Notes: generated by a model not told the origin, from the letters alone. A DNA stretch of 64,000 nt from Bacillus kexueae (GCF_022809095.1 NZ_JALAZE010000004.1:62001-126000); one strand, 5' to 3'; counted from the stretch's first letter, positions 41,033-49,755 are shown. Numbers and translations are program-made.

Positions 41033-41878
41033 TTACGTAAGGTCTTTAAATGTCTTTTCATTCCGTTCCATCATTCGGATAAAGTTCTTCTCATACGTTT
41101 CATACTCTTCTTGGAGTAACCCTTCAGAATAAATGCGACCACTTAACTCTTTTAACGTCGTTAGCAGCTTCAGCATCACATCTTGCACCGTCAAGTTCGC
41201 GTTTAATAGTTCATTCAAAGACGCCATCGTTTCCGGTTTAATGGTCGGGTACGTAAACTTGGTTTCTTCTCCCTTTATGGCATGTTCATAAAATCCTTTA
41301 ATCACTTCTGCACGCTTAGCGCCACTTCCTGTAATACAGAGATAAATTTGAACGGCCACGCCGTTTCGCAGTCGACGCTGTGAAATACCGGCGAATTTTT
41401 GACCGTTTATGCTTAAATCATAGCTTCCAGGGCAATAAGAACCGACGATTTCATAAGCTTCAATGTCCTTATTATATTCGTTAAACATAACGCGGATGAG
41501 TTCCCACATCGCATCATAGCCTCGATTTATATCAATTCCTTTATCAGACTCTGGTAAAATAAGCGAGAGATTTAATACCCCCTCATCAAGCACCACGGCT
41601 AATCCACCAGAATTGCGGACAATTACTCGATACCCTTGTTGCTGTAAGTATCGAACACCATCTTGTAAATGGGGAACGCGTGTATCTTGAATTCCCAGCA
41701 CAATCGTATCATGATGAACCCAAGATCTTGCTACAGGTGATGACGCTCCTTTTCCGACAAACGTACATAATGTATCATCAATTGCAAACGATTGCTTCGC
41801 ATCAAATTGTGGTCCTAGACTGGAATGGTCAATAATGCGCCATTCATCTTGTCGTAATAATGACAAATGTTGTTCCAT
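41033..41878 (-). CDS. lipL: Octanoyl-[GcvH]:E2 amidotransferase LipL
   Basis: LipL moves octanoyl groups from GcvH to the E2 subunits of 2-oxoacid dehydrogenases, a step of Bacillus lipoate synthesis. The 281-residue protein has the BPL/LPL fold, substrate region V-R-N-S-G-G-L-A-V, the catalytic cysteine in [10 protein letters not shown] (about 150) and lysine in [19 protein letters not shown] lies upstream of ATG 41878. Convergent with rsfA and downstream of pta, as in B. subtilis (ywfL). Confidence 0.93.
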   Translation of the reverse strand: MEQHLSLLRQDEWRIIDHSSLGPQFDAKQSFAIDDTLCTFVGKGASSPVARSWVHHDTIVLGIQDTRVPHLQDGVRYLQQQGYRVIVRNSGGLAVVLDEGVLNLSLILPESDKGIDINRGYDAMWELIRVMFNEYNKDIEAYEIVGSYCPGSYDLSINGQKFAGISQRRLRNGVAVQIYLCITGSGAKRAEVIKGFYEHAIKGEETKFTYPTIKPETMASLNELLNANLTVQDVMLKLLTTLKELSGRIYSEGLLQEEYETYEKNFIRMMERNEKTFKDLT

Positions 41879-42054
41879 GTCTAACCATTCTCCTTTATGA
41901 ATTTGAAAACGAATTAATTATACCATAAGGATGAAGCGTAATTCTTGCACATCCTTCAGGGTGAAGAGAAAGAAGAGACGAATCGTAAATCATTTCCATT
42001 GCCTGATGAACGATTCAACAAAAGTGATTTGGGTGGTTGTGGTGACTTCACTCT

Positions 42055-42175
42055 ATCAAAAAGGCTGTTTCGTCTATTTTGACATGAATGATTGACGAAA
42101 GGCAGCGACTCCTGCGAGACCAACGTGAGCCGAAACTAGAAAAACCTACCTTGAACAAAGCATCCGTCACCAAAC
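42055..42175. repeat. Intergenic repeat family 2 copy, opposite orientation
   Basis: AAGGCTGTTTCGTC, then GAAAGGCAGCGACTCCTGCG and CGTGAGCCGAAACTAG. It is the reverse-oriented counterpart of the 5428 and 37515 copies and shares its left end with 35461. The rest of the 41879-42190 gap shows no feature I can name. Confidence 0.6.
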
Positions 42176-42195
42176 AAAATTTAATCTACAAAAAA

Positions 42196-42221
42196 AGAGG
42201 CTGTACGTTTGGACAGCCTCT
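42196..42221 (-). terminator. Terminator of pta
   Basis: AGAGGCTGT, an 8-base loop, ACAGCCTCT, then TTTTTTG on the minus strand. Confidence 0.88.
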
Positions 42222-42231
42222 AGTTAAAGTA

Positions 42232-43203
42232 TTATAAAGCTTGCGCTGCTGTAATTAATGCTAGCTTGTATACATCTTCTGCGTTACATCCACGAGATAA
42301 GTCATTCACCGGTGCATTTAAGCCTTGAAGAATTGGTCCAATTGCTTCAAAGTTACCTAAACGCTGTGCAATTTTATAGCCAATGTTACCAGCTTCTAAG
42401 CTTGGGAAAATAAATACATTCGCGTCCCCTTTAATGTCAGAGTCCGGTGCTTTTTTCGCTGCCACCGATGGCACGAATGCTGCGTCAAATTGGAACTCGC
42501 CATCTAACGTAAGCTCTGGAGCCATTTCCTTGGCTAATTTGACTGCTTCTACCACTTTTTCTGTTTCAGGTGATTTTGCAGACCCTTTTGTAGAGAAGCT
42601 TAACATTGCAATACGCGGATCGATATCAAACATCTTCGCTGTGTTCGCACTTTCGATCGCGATTTCTGCTAAGTCTTGGCTAGTTGGTGCAATGTTAATC
42701 GCACAATCAGCAAATACGTACTTTTCTTCTCCACGTACCATGATAAATACGCCAGACGTTTTCTTCACGCCTTCTTTTGTCTTAATGATTTGAAGAGCCG
42801 GGCGAACAGTGTCAGCCGTAGAATGAGCCGCACCACTTACAAGTCCGTCTGCTTTGTTCATATAAACAAGCATTGTTCCAAAATAGTTACCATCAAGTAA
42901 AATTTGGCGCGCTTGCTCTTCTGTCGCTTTTCCTTTACGACGCTCTACGAAAGCTTGAACCATAGCATCCATTTCTTCATAGTTTTCTGGATCATAAATG
43001 ATTGCGCCGTTTAGTGAAATATTTAATTCACTTGCTTTTGCTTCTACTTTCTCTTTGTTCCCCACAACAATTGGTTGAACTAAGTTTTCTTCTGCTAAAC
43101 GACCTACTGCCGTTAAAATACGTTCATCTAATCCTTCAGGGAAGACAATTTTCAACTCTTTCCCTGCTACTTTATCTTTTAATACAGAAAATAAATCTGC
43201 CAT
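42232..43203 (-). CDS. pta: Phosphate acetyltransferase
   Basis: Pta interconverts acetyl-CoA and acetyl phosphate in overflow metabolism. The 323-residue protein is the short form without the N-terminal regulatory domain. Visible motifs: F-P-E-G-L-D-E-R, A-D-G-L-V-S-G-A-A-H-S-T-A-D-T-V-R-P, F-S-T-K-G-S-A and F-P-S-L-E-A-G-N-I. AGGAGG lies 8 bases before ATG 43203. A cre-like site about 105 bases upstream would fit CcpA activation, known for pta in B. subtilis. Confidence 0.97.
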   Translation of the reverse strand: MADLFSVLKDKVAGKELKIVFPEGLDERILTAVGRLAEENLVQPIVVGNKEKVEAKASELNISLNGAIIYDPENYEEMDAMVQAFVERRKGKATEEQARQILLDGNYFGTMLVYMNKADGLVSGAAHSTADTVRPALQIIKTKEGVKKTSGVFIMVRGEEKYVFADCAINIAPTSQDLAEIAIESANTAKMFDIDPRIAMLSFSTKGSAKSPETEKVVEAVKLAKEMAPELTLDGEFQFDAAFVPSVAAKKAPDSDIKGDANVFIFPSLEAGNIGYKIAQRLGNFEAIGPILQGLNAPVNDLSRGCNAEDVYKLALITAAQAL

Positions 43204-43305
43204 TTCGGGAACCTCCTATGTAAAAATAAAGCGTTTAACCACTATAAATTCCTTCCATCCATTAGCATACTCCACTTATGGTTAATTTCAAACCTGTTCG
43301 CTAAA

Positions 43306-43319
43306 AGATAACGCTTCCA
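43306..43319. promoter_or_regulatory. cre-like site upstream of pta
   Basis: AGATAACGCTTCCA agrees with TGWAARCGYTWNCW except at two positions. It lies far enough upstream (about 105 bases from the start codon) to be an activating site. Confidence 0.45.
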
Positions 43320-43460
43320 TTTAAAATTCTTTGTTTTCTCAATATTCCTACTTTAAAACTACACAACTGTAGAACTTGTTAATGTTTATACACATTCATC
43401 CTGGCTAAACTATGTTATAGTAGGATTGTACATATGTGATAGCTTATAGGGGTGAAAAAA

Positions 43461-44231
43461 ATGAGTGAAGAACGTCGTACGAATGAAGCCGCTCAAACGC
43501 TTGATGGCTGGTATTGCCTACACGATTTCCGTTCCATTGATTGGAGTGCATGGAAAACGTTAACGAGCGATGAGCGCCAAGAAATCATCAATGAGTTTTT
43601 AGGCTTATTGGAAAAGTGGAGCTTAGCTGAAAAAGCCGAAAAAGGAAGCCAAGCGCTTTATACAATCGTTGGACAAAAAGCAGACTTTATGCTTATGATT
43701 TTACGTCCAACGCTGGAAGAGTTAAATGAGATCGAAACTGAATTTAATAAATCAAAGCTTGCTGAATTTACGCTACCAGCTTACTCATACGTTTCTGTTG
43801 TAGAGTTAAGCAACTATATTCCAGGTGGTGAAGACGGCGGTGATCCATATGAGAACCCGTATGTTCGCTCCCGTCTATATCCAACATTACCGCAAGCGAA
43901 ACACGTCTGCTTCTATCCAATGGATAAGCGTCGCCAAGGTGATGACAACTGGTACATGCTTTCAATGGACGAGCGCCGCAACTTGATGCGCAGCCACGGC
44001 ATGATCGGTCGTCAATATGCTGGAAAAGTGAAACAAATCATTACAGGTTCAGTTGGGTTTGACGATTATGAATGGGGCGTAACATTATTTGCCGATGATG
44101 TCCTTCAATTCAAAAAGCTCGTTTATGAAATGCGCTTTGATGAAGTAAGTGCACGTTACGGAGAGTTCGGTTCATTCTTCGTCGGAAACATTTTACTTCC
44201 AGAAAAAGTAGCCGCTTACCTACATGTATAA
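43461..44231 (+). CDS. hemQ: Coproheme decarboxylase HemQ
   Basis: HemQ makes haem b from coproheme by two peroxide-driven decarboxylations, the last step of the Gram-positive haem route. The 256-residue protein has the chlorite-dismutase fold, the reactive tyrosine in Y-V-R-S-R-L-Y-P and the proximal histidine in [13 protein letters not shown] 43461 follows AGGGGTG; the GTG at 43452 overlaps that site. Divergent from pta as in B. subtilis (ywfI). Its product supplies the haem of the two oxidases in this window. Confidence 0.96.
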   Translation: MSEERRTNEAAQTLDGWYCLHDFRSIDWSAWKTLTSDERQEIINEFLGLLEKWSLAEKAEKGSQALYTIVGQKADFMLMILRPTLEELNEIETEFNKSKLAEFTLPAYSYVSVVELSNYIPGGEDGGDPYENPYVRSRLYPTLPQAKHVCFYPMDKRRQGDDNWYMLSMDERRNLMRSHGMIGRQYAGKVKQIITGSVGFDDYEWGVTLFADDVLQFKKLVYEMRFDEVSARYGEFGSFFVGNILLPEKVAAYLHV

Positions 44232-44244
44232 TGAATGAGATTCG

Positions 44245-44280
44245 GGGTGCCTTTAAAGCTCTTAATTGCTTTAGGCACCC
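44245..44280 (+). terminator. Terminator of hemQ
   Basis: GGGTGCCTttAAAGC pairs with GCTTTAGGCACCC, followed by TTTCCTCTTTTT. Confidence 0.8.
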
Positions 44281-44320
44281 TTTCCTCTTTTTATCCACAC
44301 TTACTTCCTCACAAATGTAG

Positions 44321-44349
44321 TCATACAAACTTCTTTTTCATCATACCTT
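44321..44349 (+). promoter_or_regulatory. Sigma-E-like promoter of cwlJ-gerQ
   Basis: TCATACA (44321-44327), 14 bases, CATACCTT (44342-44349), close to the sigma-E pattern TCATATT - N13-15 - CATACAnT. Mother-cell expression of cwlJ and gerQ is expected. Confidence 0.5.
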
Positions 44350-44423
44350 TGAATGAGTATGGCTAAATCCATCTTTATCAAATCATCTCTTTTTTAGCAC
44401 CGGACTCTTCCGGTTAAAGGTAG

Positions 44424-44855
44424 GTGAGATTATGGCGGTTATTCCCATATAACGAAGAAGACGTGAAGTTATTGGCCCGTCTCATGCGTGCGGAGGCAGA
44501 AGGTGATGGGAAGCTTGGCATGTTGTTGGTTGGCAATGTTGGTGTAAACCGCGTTCGAGCTGATTGCCTCGATTTTAAAGACATTCGAAACATTCGTCGA
44601 ATGGTATTCCAATCACCTGGAGGATTTGAAGCAACTCAAAAAGGTTATTTTTATCAAGGAGCAAGACAAAGTGAGATTGATTTGGCTCGAAAGGTCATTA
44701 AAGGTGATCGCTACCGTCCCGGTGAAGTATCCCTTTGGTTTTTCCGACCTGACGGCGCTTGTCCTGCTACTTGGTTTAATCAGTACAATTCAGGACGCTA
44801 CAAGTCCCATTGTTTTTATTTTCCTACGCAATCCTCGTGTCCAAGTGTTTATTAA
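44424..44855 (+). CDS. cwlJ: Spore cortex hydrolase CwlJ, with apparent frameshift at the N terminus
   Basis: CwlJ degrades cortex peptidoglycan during germination and sits in the spore coat with GerQ. From E-E-D-V-K-L-L-A-R-L-M-R-A-E-A-E-G the sequence is a typical SleB/CwlJ domain, with S-L-W-F-F-R-P-D-G and F-K-S-H-C-F-Y-like ends, at the usual 140 residues. The expected start ATG 44432 (M-A-V-I-P, with AGGTGAG upstream) runs into TAA at 44450-44452. Removing one C from CCC at 44444-44446 gives M-A-V-I-P-Y-N-E-E-D-V, colinear with known CwlJ. As written, only GTG 44424 opens the frame, and its ribosome binding site is poor. Confidence 0.85.
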   Translation: MRLWRLFPYNEEDVKLLARLMRAEAEGDGKLGMLLVGNVGVNRVRADCLDFKDIRNIRRMVFQSPGGFEATQKGYFYQGARQSEIDLARKVIKGDRYRPGEVSLWFFRPDGACPATWFNQYNSGRYKSHCFYFPTQSSCPSVY

Positions 44856-44876
44856 GAAATGATAAGGAGGCTTGTT

Positions 44877-45347
44877 ATGACTTCAAATAATCAAAAGCGA
44901 AACCAGACAGCGAGTCAGTCACAATCCACTCCATATTACGGGCAAGGAATGGCTGGATATCAGCCTCAAATGCCAATGGGAGCCCCTTACGGCTTCTACG
45001 CTCCAAGCGGCTCTCAATTAGGCGCAGCTCCTCAAGTTCTAGGAACTTCCGCTGGACAATACGTACCTGGCATGCTTCCGCTTGAGGAATCATACATTGA
45101 GAATATTTTGCGCTTAAACCGTGGTAAACACGCTACTGTTTATATGACATTTGAAAATAATCAGCAATGGAATGCAAAGGTATTTAAGGGCGTCATCGAA
45201 GCAGCTGGCCGTGATCATATTATCTTGAGTGATCCTAAATCAGGAAAACGATATTTACTACTTATGGTTTACCTAGATTACATTACATTTGATGAAGAAA
45301 TTGAGTATGTATACCCAACCGGCTTGTCTTCTTATTCACCGAGGTAA
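44877..45347 (+). CDS. gerQ: Spore coat protein GerQ
   Basis: GerQ is an inner-coat protein needed to place CwlJ in the spore; it is cross-linked by transglutaminase. The 156-residue protein has a Gln/Gly/Tyr/Pro-rich N-terminal half (Q-S-Q-S-T-P-Y-Y-G-Q-G-M) and a conserved C-terminal domain (about 75-150: E-E-S-Y-I-E-N-I-L-R-L-N-R-G-K, S-D-P-K-S-G-K-R-Y). ATG 44877 follows AAGGAGG. It lies 21 bases after cwlJ, so the two partners are co-expressed; in B. subtilis they are unlinked. Confidence 0.95.
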   Translation: MTSNNQKRNQTASQSQSTPYYGQGMAGYQPQMPMGAPYGFYAPSGSQLGAAPQVLGTSAGQYVPGMLPLEESYIENILRLNRGKHATVYMTFENNQQWNAKVFKGVIEAAGRDHIILSDPKSGKRYLLLMVYLDYITFDEEIEYVYPTGLSSYSPR

Positions 45348-45354
45348 AAATATG

Positions 45355-45389
45355 AAATCCCCTGACGTATCGGGTTCGTCAGGGGATTT
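45355..45389. terminator. Bidirectional terminator after gerQ
   Basis: AAATCCCCTGACG and CGTCAGGGGATTT form a 13-bp perfect stem, with TTTTTC after it on the plus strand and ATATTTTTACC on the minus strand. Confidence 0.88.
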
Positions 45390-45390
45390 T

Positions 45391-45948
45391 TCAATTGAGG
45401 GATTGAAACGTTGCATTATATAATCGAAACATCGTCTTATAATTGGATTCATCTACTTTGACACCTACGTCAAGTACTCCTCTAACCTCCAGTGGCCCTT
45501 CAGTAAACCGCAATCCTTTTGAATCTTCAACAAACACAATCATGATTTTATTCCAGTACGATTCATCTCCATTATCAAACGGGCATTCTGCGCCGGGTGA
45601 AGGAATAAGCAAAAACCAACCTTTTTCAAGTGACAACACTTCGGCCATAAAGCCATGAATGACGACTTCCTGTCCTTTAAGATCCCAAAATTTTTGTGAA
45701 GGTCTATCTTGCTTTTCGTTATCAAAGAATTCATCCCACTTAATTTCTGTTTCTTTTCCTGATGATGGTTTAATCATAGGCTGACTTTCTTTAATCGTTT
45801 CGTCACTGTCTTGTTCATCTTGTTCTACCATTTCGGCATCTTCGGTTGAGACTAATTCTTGTAGTGTTGCCTTTTCTTCAGTGGATTGATTGCCCGAACA
45901 CGCAACGAGAAAACCTGTCAATAAGACGATTATGAGACTCCATTTCAC
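45391..45948 (-). CDS. Lipoprotein, possible DUF3299/OB-like domain
   Basis: A 185-residue lipoprotein, third gene of an ABC exporter cassette. Signal peptide and lipobox L-V-A-C (about 17) are followed by a long acidic linker (about 20-70) and a compact domain (W-D-L-K-G-Q-E-V-V-I-H-G-F, then L-L-I-P-S-P-G-A-E-C, G-P-L-E-V-R-G-V-L). This pattern, a G-x-x-V-x-I-x-G-F strand, a short Cys-containing turn and a G-x-L strand, resembles the DUF3299 family found with FtsX/LolD-type ABC genes in proteobacteria. The match is by eye. GTG 45948 follows GGAGGGG, 13 bases past the permease stop. Confidence 0.6.
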   Translation of the reverse strand: MKWSLIIVLLTGFLVACSGNQSTEEKATLQELVSTEDAEMVEQDEQDSDETIKESQPMIKPSSGKETEIKWDEFFDNEKQDRPSQKFWDLKGQEVVIHGFMAEVLSLEKGWFLLIPSPGAECPFDNGDESYWNKIMIVFVEDSKGLRFTEGPLEVRGVLDVGVKVDESNYKTMFRLYNATFQSLN

Positions 45949-45961
45949 CTACTTCCCCTCC

Positions 45962-47146
45962 TTAGCGAAATAATGTCAGCGGATGAACTTGATAAGAGCG
46001 AAGAGCAGGCCATATCGACGCAAGAAAACCGATAATCATCGCACTTAACAGAATATATCCATCGAAGCTTCGAATGGACCCAGTCTGTAATGGAATCCCT
46101 ACATAAGAAATAAACAGATCATTTAATAAAAAGCTGGTTAAATGTCCTAATAACATACCAAAAAGACAACCTATTATTGTCAAAATTTGGCCTTCTAGAA
46201 CAACGCTCCCCCAAATATACCACTTTGGTTTTCCAATTAATCGGAGTAGCCCAATATCTTTTTTCTTATCTGTAGTCGTCACAATTAACGAGAGCATTAA
46301 GGATATCGCAGCAATGAATATACAAATGCTTGTGATAACTTGGATGGCTTTCGTTCCATAATCAACAATGTTTAAAACATCTGCCATCGCCTTACTTGAA
46401 TATACGCCTTGGACACCATCCATTTCGTTCGCAAAATTTTTTAACGTTTGTAACTCCATAAGTCCTTTCGGAATAACAACTAACGCCGTAACCTCTTTTT
46501 CACGATCACTTTCTTCCTCCTGATGATGGACTACCCATGCGTGATCAACTGTTGTAAAAATGGCCTTATCATCCGGTGTATGGAGTGGCGGTAAAATGCC
46601 CACCACACGATAGAGAAGTTCTTGATGATGGTCATCACTATGAGCTGAAACTTGCCCGTGACTTCCGTAAAACTTATCCCCTACACGAAGTTCTAAATCT
46701 TTAGCAATTTGCGATCCAATGACCACCTCTCCCGTCTGTTGATATAAACTTCCTTCAGCAAGCGAGACATGAGGGTAACGGGATGCTAAATATTCAACGG
46801 GAACTCCAACGATTTGATGTCCTTGATAATGGTCCCCTTTTGTCAAAGGGTAAACAACTTCAGCTAAATCACTTTCCTTTACCTGTTCATATACTTCGTA
46901 AGAGATATTACCTGTAGGAGCACCGATATGATAAAACGTATTTAACGCTAACTGCGTAGAAGATCCTTCTGCCCCAATGACAAGTTCATACGGGCCATAC
47001 CCCTTAGCGGCTCCTTCTTCCATGCTGTCGTGTGCTAATGTAATAAAGATGACAAGCGCTACTCCAACTGAAACAGAAACAATAGATAATACAGAAAGAA
47101 CTTTCTTATAGAGGATGTTACGCCATACGAATTGAAACAAGCTCAT
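45962..47146 (-). CDS. FtsX/MacB-type ABC transporter permease
   Basis: A 394-residue membrane protein with the MacB/LolC layout: one N-terminal helix (about 18-40), a large outside domain (about 45-265) and three C-terminal helices (about 270-385) around the FtsX core. Members move lipoproteins, peptides or drugs by mechanotransmission rather than classical transport. It overlaps the ATPase gene by 4 bases (ATGA) and is followed closely by the lipoprotein. Its substrate is unknown; histidine-rich stretches (H-S-D-D-H-H-Q-E, V-H-H-Q-E-E) in the outside domain hint at metal contact. Confidence 0.85.
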   Translation of the reverse strand: MSLFQFVWRNILYKKVLSVLSIVSVSVGVALVIFITLAHDSMEEGAAKGYGPYELVIGAEGSSTQLALNTFYHIGAPTGNISYEVYEQVKESDLAEVVYPLTKGDHYQGHQIVGVPVEYLASRYPHVSLAEGSLYQQTGEVVIGSQIAKDLELRVGDKFYGSHGQVSAHSDDHHQELLYRVVGILPPLHTPDDKAIFTTVDHAWVVHHQEEESDREKEVTALVVIPKGLMELQTLKNFANEMDGVQGVYSSKAMADVLNIVDYGTKAIQVITSICIFIAAISLMLSLIVTTTDKKKDIGLLRLIGKPKWYIWGSVVLEGQILTIIGCLFGMLLGHLTSFLLNDLFISYVGIPLQTGSIRSFDGYILLSAMIIGFLASIWPALRSYQVHPLTLFR

Positions 47147-47820
47147 GATATCTTTCTCCCATTCATGATTTCATTTACTTCTTCCATGCGAATAATCTCA
47201 TGGAATTTTTCAATTTGATAAGGATCGTGCGTGACACATAATAGTGTTTGGTTCTGTTCTTCTGCTAATGTTAATAAAAGATTCATAATATGAGTTGCAT
47301 TTTCAAAGTCTAAGCTTCCCGTTGGTTCATCCGCTAACACAATAGGTGGGGATTGAATTAAGGCACGAATAATAGCAACACGTTGCTGTTGACCTCTCGA
47401 TAATTCAGATGGCTTGTGATTCCTCTTTTCATACAAACCAACCTTTTGGAACCAATGCTCGACTAACTCTTTTTGTTCACTTCTCGCCATTTTTGGTAGC
47501 ATCAGCTTAATATTTTCCTCAGCTGTTAAACTATTAATCAAATGAAAGTCTTGGAACACATAGCCGATATTTTGAGCTCGAAAACGGTCCCGCATTTTTT
47601 CACTCTGGGCTGCAAGATTCACTCCATGGACGATCACATCTCCTTGGTCAGGTGTTAAAATCCCACTCATTAAATGTAGAAGCGTACTTTTCCCTGACCC
47701 ACTAGGACCAATAAGCGCCACTTGTTTTCCTTTTTCAAGATAAAATGATGGAATATGTAGAATCGGGATATGTTCTTTTTGAACCTTAAAGCTTTTTTTC
47801 ACATTTTGTATGGTTATCAC
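47143..47820 (-). CDS. ABC transporter ATP-binding protein (LolD/MacB type)
   Basis: A 225-residue ATPase with Walker A G-P-S-G-S-G-K-S-T, Q-loop F-Q-D-F, signature L-S-R-G-Q-Q-Q-R, Walker B I-V-L-A-D-E-P-T-G-S-L-D and the H-switch T-H-D. The GTG at 47820 is chosen because AGAGGTGAT, a strong anti-SD match, lies about 11 bases upstream; GTG 47832 overlaps it. A hairpin separates it from phoA. Forms a transporter with the next gene. Confidence 0.9.
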   Translation of the reverse strand: MITIQNVKKSFKVQKEHIPILHIPSFYLEKGKQVALIGPSGSGKSTLLHLMSGILTPDQGDVIVHGVNLAAQSEKMRDRFRAQNIGYVFQDFHLINSLTAEENIKLMLPKMARSEQKELVEHWFQKVGLYEKRNHKPSELSRGQQQRVAIIRALIQSPPIVLADEPTGSLDFENATHIMNLLLTLAEEQNQTLLCVTHDPYQIEKFHEIIRMEEVNEIMNGRKIS

Positions 47821-47849
47821 GGCCGAGATCACCTCTTACTTGAAAATGA

Positions 47850-47875
47850 AAGGGACAGTAAAAGTTCTGCCCCTT
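47850..47875 (-). terminator. Terminator after phoA
   Basis: AAGGGGCAG, an 8-base loop, CTGTCCCTT (one G-U), then TCATTTTC on the minus strand. Read-through into the ABC genes is likely, as little room is left for a promoter. Confidence 0.6.
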
Positions 47876-47889
47876 CTTGAAGCTCATCA

Positions 47890-49575
47890 TTACTCAATGA
47901 CAATTCGTTCTGATAGAGCATCCCATGTTAAATCCTTACCCGTTGCAGCTTCAAACACTTCGAGTGGGAAATAGATTCCACTATGATCTTTGACTCCTTC
48001 ATACTTTTGGCCTTCAATTACAGCGGTTGCATTCTGTTCATTTATTTCGATTTTGACTCCAAGCGCTTTTGCCAAAGATTGTCCAGGGAATACGACTTTT
48101 TCATCTTGTGTAATCATAAACGATGGATAAAGGTACTTAGATTGAAGCTCTTTCGTTACTTGCTCTAAATCAACACCAATTACTTTCGCTCCTGCTAACG
48201 CGAAGTCTGTATTATCGGTATGACCTGTTAAATAACGTGCAACTGGACCATATGCATAGACACTCACATCTACCCCTGTATGACCATGTCCGGTCCAGCC
48301 AATTAACGCTCGCTTCGAAATAACGGCATTAAACCCACCTTCTCTACCATAAGAAGACTCCGTTCCATCCCATTCTTTCCCGTCCAATATGAGGGAGACC
48401 TCTTCTTCCGTTAAGTCATTGATTCCTGTATATTTCTCTACAATTTTACGAACGTCGTCACGGTCTTCTGCTTCTTCTAACTCTTTACCAATGATTTCAG
48501 AAGAAGCCGTAACTTTTTTAAAGATATCAAAGTAAGTATCATATACATTGCGGCTTCCAATTGTTAATCCACCTGTTTCATGGTCTGCTGTCACCATCAC
48601 AGACGTTTCTCCGTCTTGTTTCGCGTATTCTAACGCTACTTTAACCGCCTCATCAAACTCTAATGTCTCTTGTACGACACTATGAATGTCATTAGCATGT
48701 CCGGCGTGATCAATGCGGCCACCTTCTACCATAATGACGAATCCATCATCTTCTCTTTCTAAAACTTCAATTGCTTTTGATAGCTGTTCAGCTAAAGACG
48801 GAACTTGAGTGTCTTCGCGGTCTAAGTTGTATGCAATGTGACTATCATTGAAAAGTCCCAATAACTTCTCTCCTTTTGCTTTTTCAAGCTCATCGCTACT
48901 TGTCACAACTTCATATCCTTTTTCTTGAAACAGTTCAATCACATTTAATCCGTCTTCCCGCTTTGTTTTTCCAAATTTCGCCTCTTCTTCCGTAGCTACA
49001 AAGTGGCGTTCTCCTCCACCTAGTAAAACATCAACCCCAGATGTAACATATTGTGCTGCAATGGCATTTTCCATACTTCGTTGACGAACATGAGTTGCAT
49101 AAGCTGCCGGAGTAGCATGTGTAATTCGCGCTGTAGAAATAAGGCCTGTAGCTTTTCCTGCTGCTTCCGCTGCTTCAATAACAGAAGCAATGGGACGAGC
49201 GACCTCTTCATTTGTTACAGAAATTGCGCCATTGTATGTTTTAAAACCTGTTCCAAAAGCGGTAGCTGAAGCGGCAGAATCAGTAACAACTCCAGATTCG
49301 TCTTTATACGTGCTATCGCCAGCAAACGTAGAGTTTGTCCCAACCAATATTTCATCTAAAGTTAACATGTCCTGATCAAAATATTTTTGCGCATACAGCC
49401 GAGTTAACGTCACTTGAGCAGGACCCATTCCGTCACCAATTAAAATAATTAAGTTTTTTGAAGTCTCTGCTTCTGAAATATCTTGATCCAACGAGCTTTG
49501 TGAACTATTAGAACATCCAAAAAGCAAAGTAGTCGATAAAAGGACGGCGGCGGTCCCTTTCAGCCATTTTTTCAT
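47890..49575 (-). CDS. Alkaline phosphatase, lipoprotein with C-terminal stalk-like domain
   Basis: An exported phosphomonoesterase releasing phosphate. The 561-residue protein has a signal peptide with lipobox L-F-G-C, metal motif I-G-D-G-M-G, catalytic serine in V-T-D-S-A-A-S-A-T-A (about 100), E-G-G-R-I-D-H-A-G-H, T-A-D-H-E-T-G-G and T-G-H-G-H-T-G. The last 75 residues (Y-P-S-F-M-I-T-Q-D, P-L-E-V-F-E-A-A) look like the copper-amine-oxidase N-terminal-like domain common in Bacillus surface proteins; standard PhoA ends before it. Pho-box-like direct repeats lie upstream, so phosphate starvation control is likely. Confidence 0.93.
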   Translation of the reverse strand: MKKWLKGTAAVLLSTTLLFGCSNSSQSSLDQDISEAETSKNLIILIGDGMGPAQVTLTRLYAQKYFDQDMLTLDEILVGTNSTFAGDSTYKDESGVVTDSAASATAFGTGFKTYNGAISVTNEEVARPIASVIEAAEAAGKATGLISTARITHATPAAYATHVRQRSMENAIAAQYVTSGVDVLLGGGERHFVATEEEAKFGKTKREDGLNVIELFQEKGYEVVTSSDELEKAKGEKLLGLFNDSHIAYNLDREDTQVPSLAEQLSKAIEVLEREDDGFVIMVEGGRIDHAGHANDIHSVVQETLEFDEAVKVALEYAKQDGETSVMVTADHETGGLTIGSRNVYDTYFDIFKKVTASSEIIGKELEEAEDRDDVRKIVEKYTGINDLTEEEVSLILDGKEWDGTESSYGREGGFNAVISKRALIGWTGHGHTGVDVSVYAYGPVARYLTGHTDNTDFALAGAKVIGVDLEQVTKELQSKYLYPSFMITQDEKVVFPGQSLAKALGVKIEINEQNATAVIEGQKYEGVKDHSGIYFPLEVFEAATGKDLTWDALSERIVIE

Positions 49576-49668
49576 ATGTATACTCCCCCCTAAATATATT
49601 GGAACTTTATTTACATTTATGGATTGTAAAGGGAAAACATGAATAGAACTTTACCCGAGTATTAAATT

Positions 49669-49696
49669 ATTAAACCTACTATTAAGCAGATGTAAA
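49669..49696 (-). promoter_or_regulatory. Pho-box-like direct repeats upstream of phoA
   Basis: On the minus strand TTTACA, TTAATA and TTTAAT occur with an exact 11-base period (starts 49691, 49680, 49669 on the plus strand). The first two fit the PhoP pattern TT(A/C/T)A(C/T)A; the third is partial. A further TTTACA lies at 49625-49630. No -35/-10 is clear. Confidence 0.5.
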
Positions 49697-49755
49697 TTTT
49701 GTCATTTGGAAAACAAAAAACGGTCATTATCAGATAATTCTGTGTGTTTAAGGTA

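Noticed and set aside
43218-43231. Second cre-like word close to the pta start
   Set aside because: Three mismatches to the consensus; the one at 43306 is better.
44291-44299. Perfect single DnaA box TTATCCACA before cwlJ
   Set aside because: Isolated; single 9-mers are expected by chance, unlike the cluster at 60595-60881.
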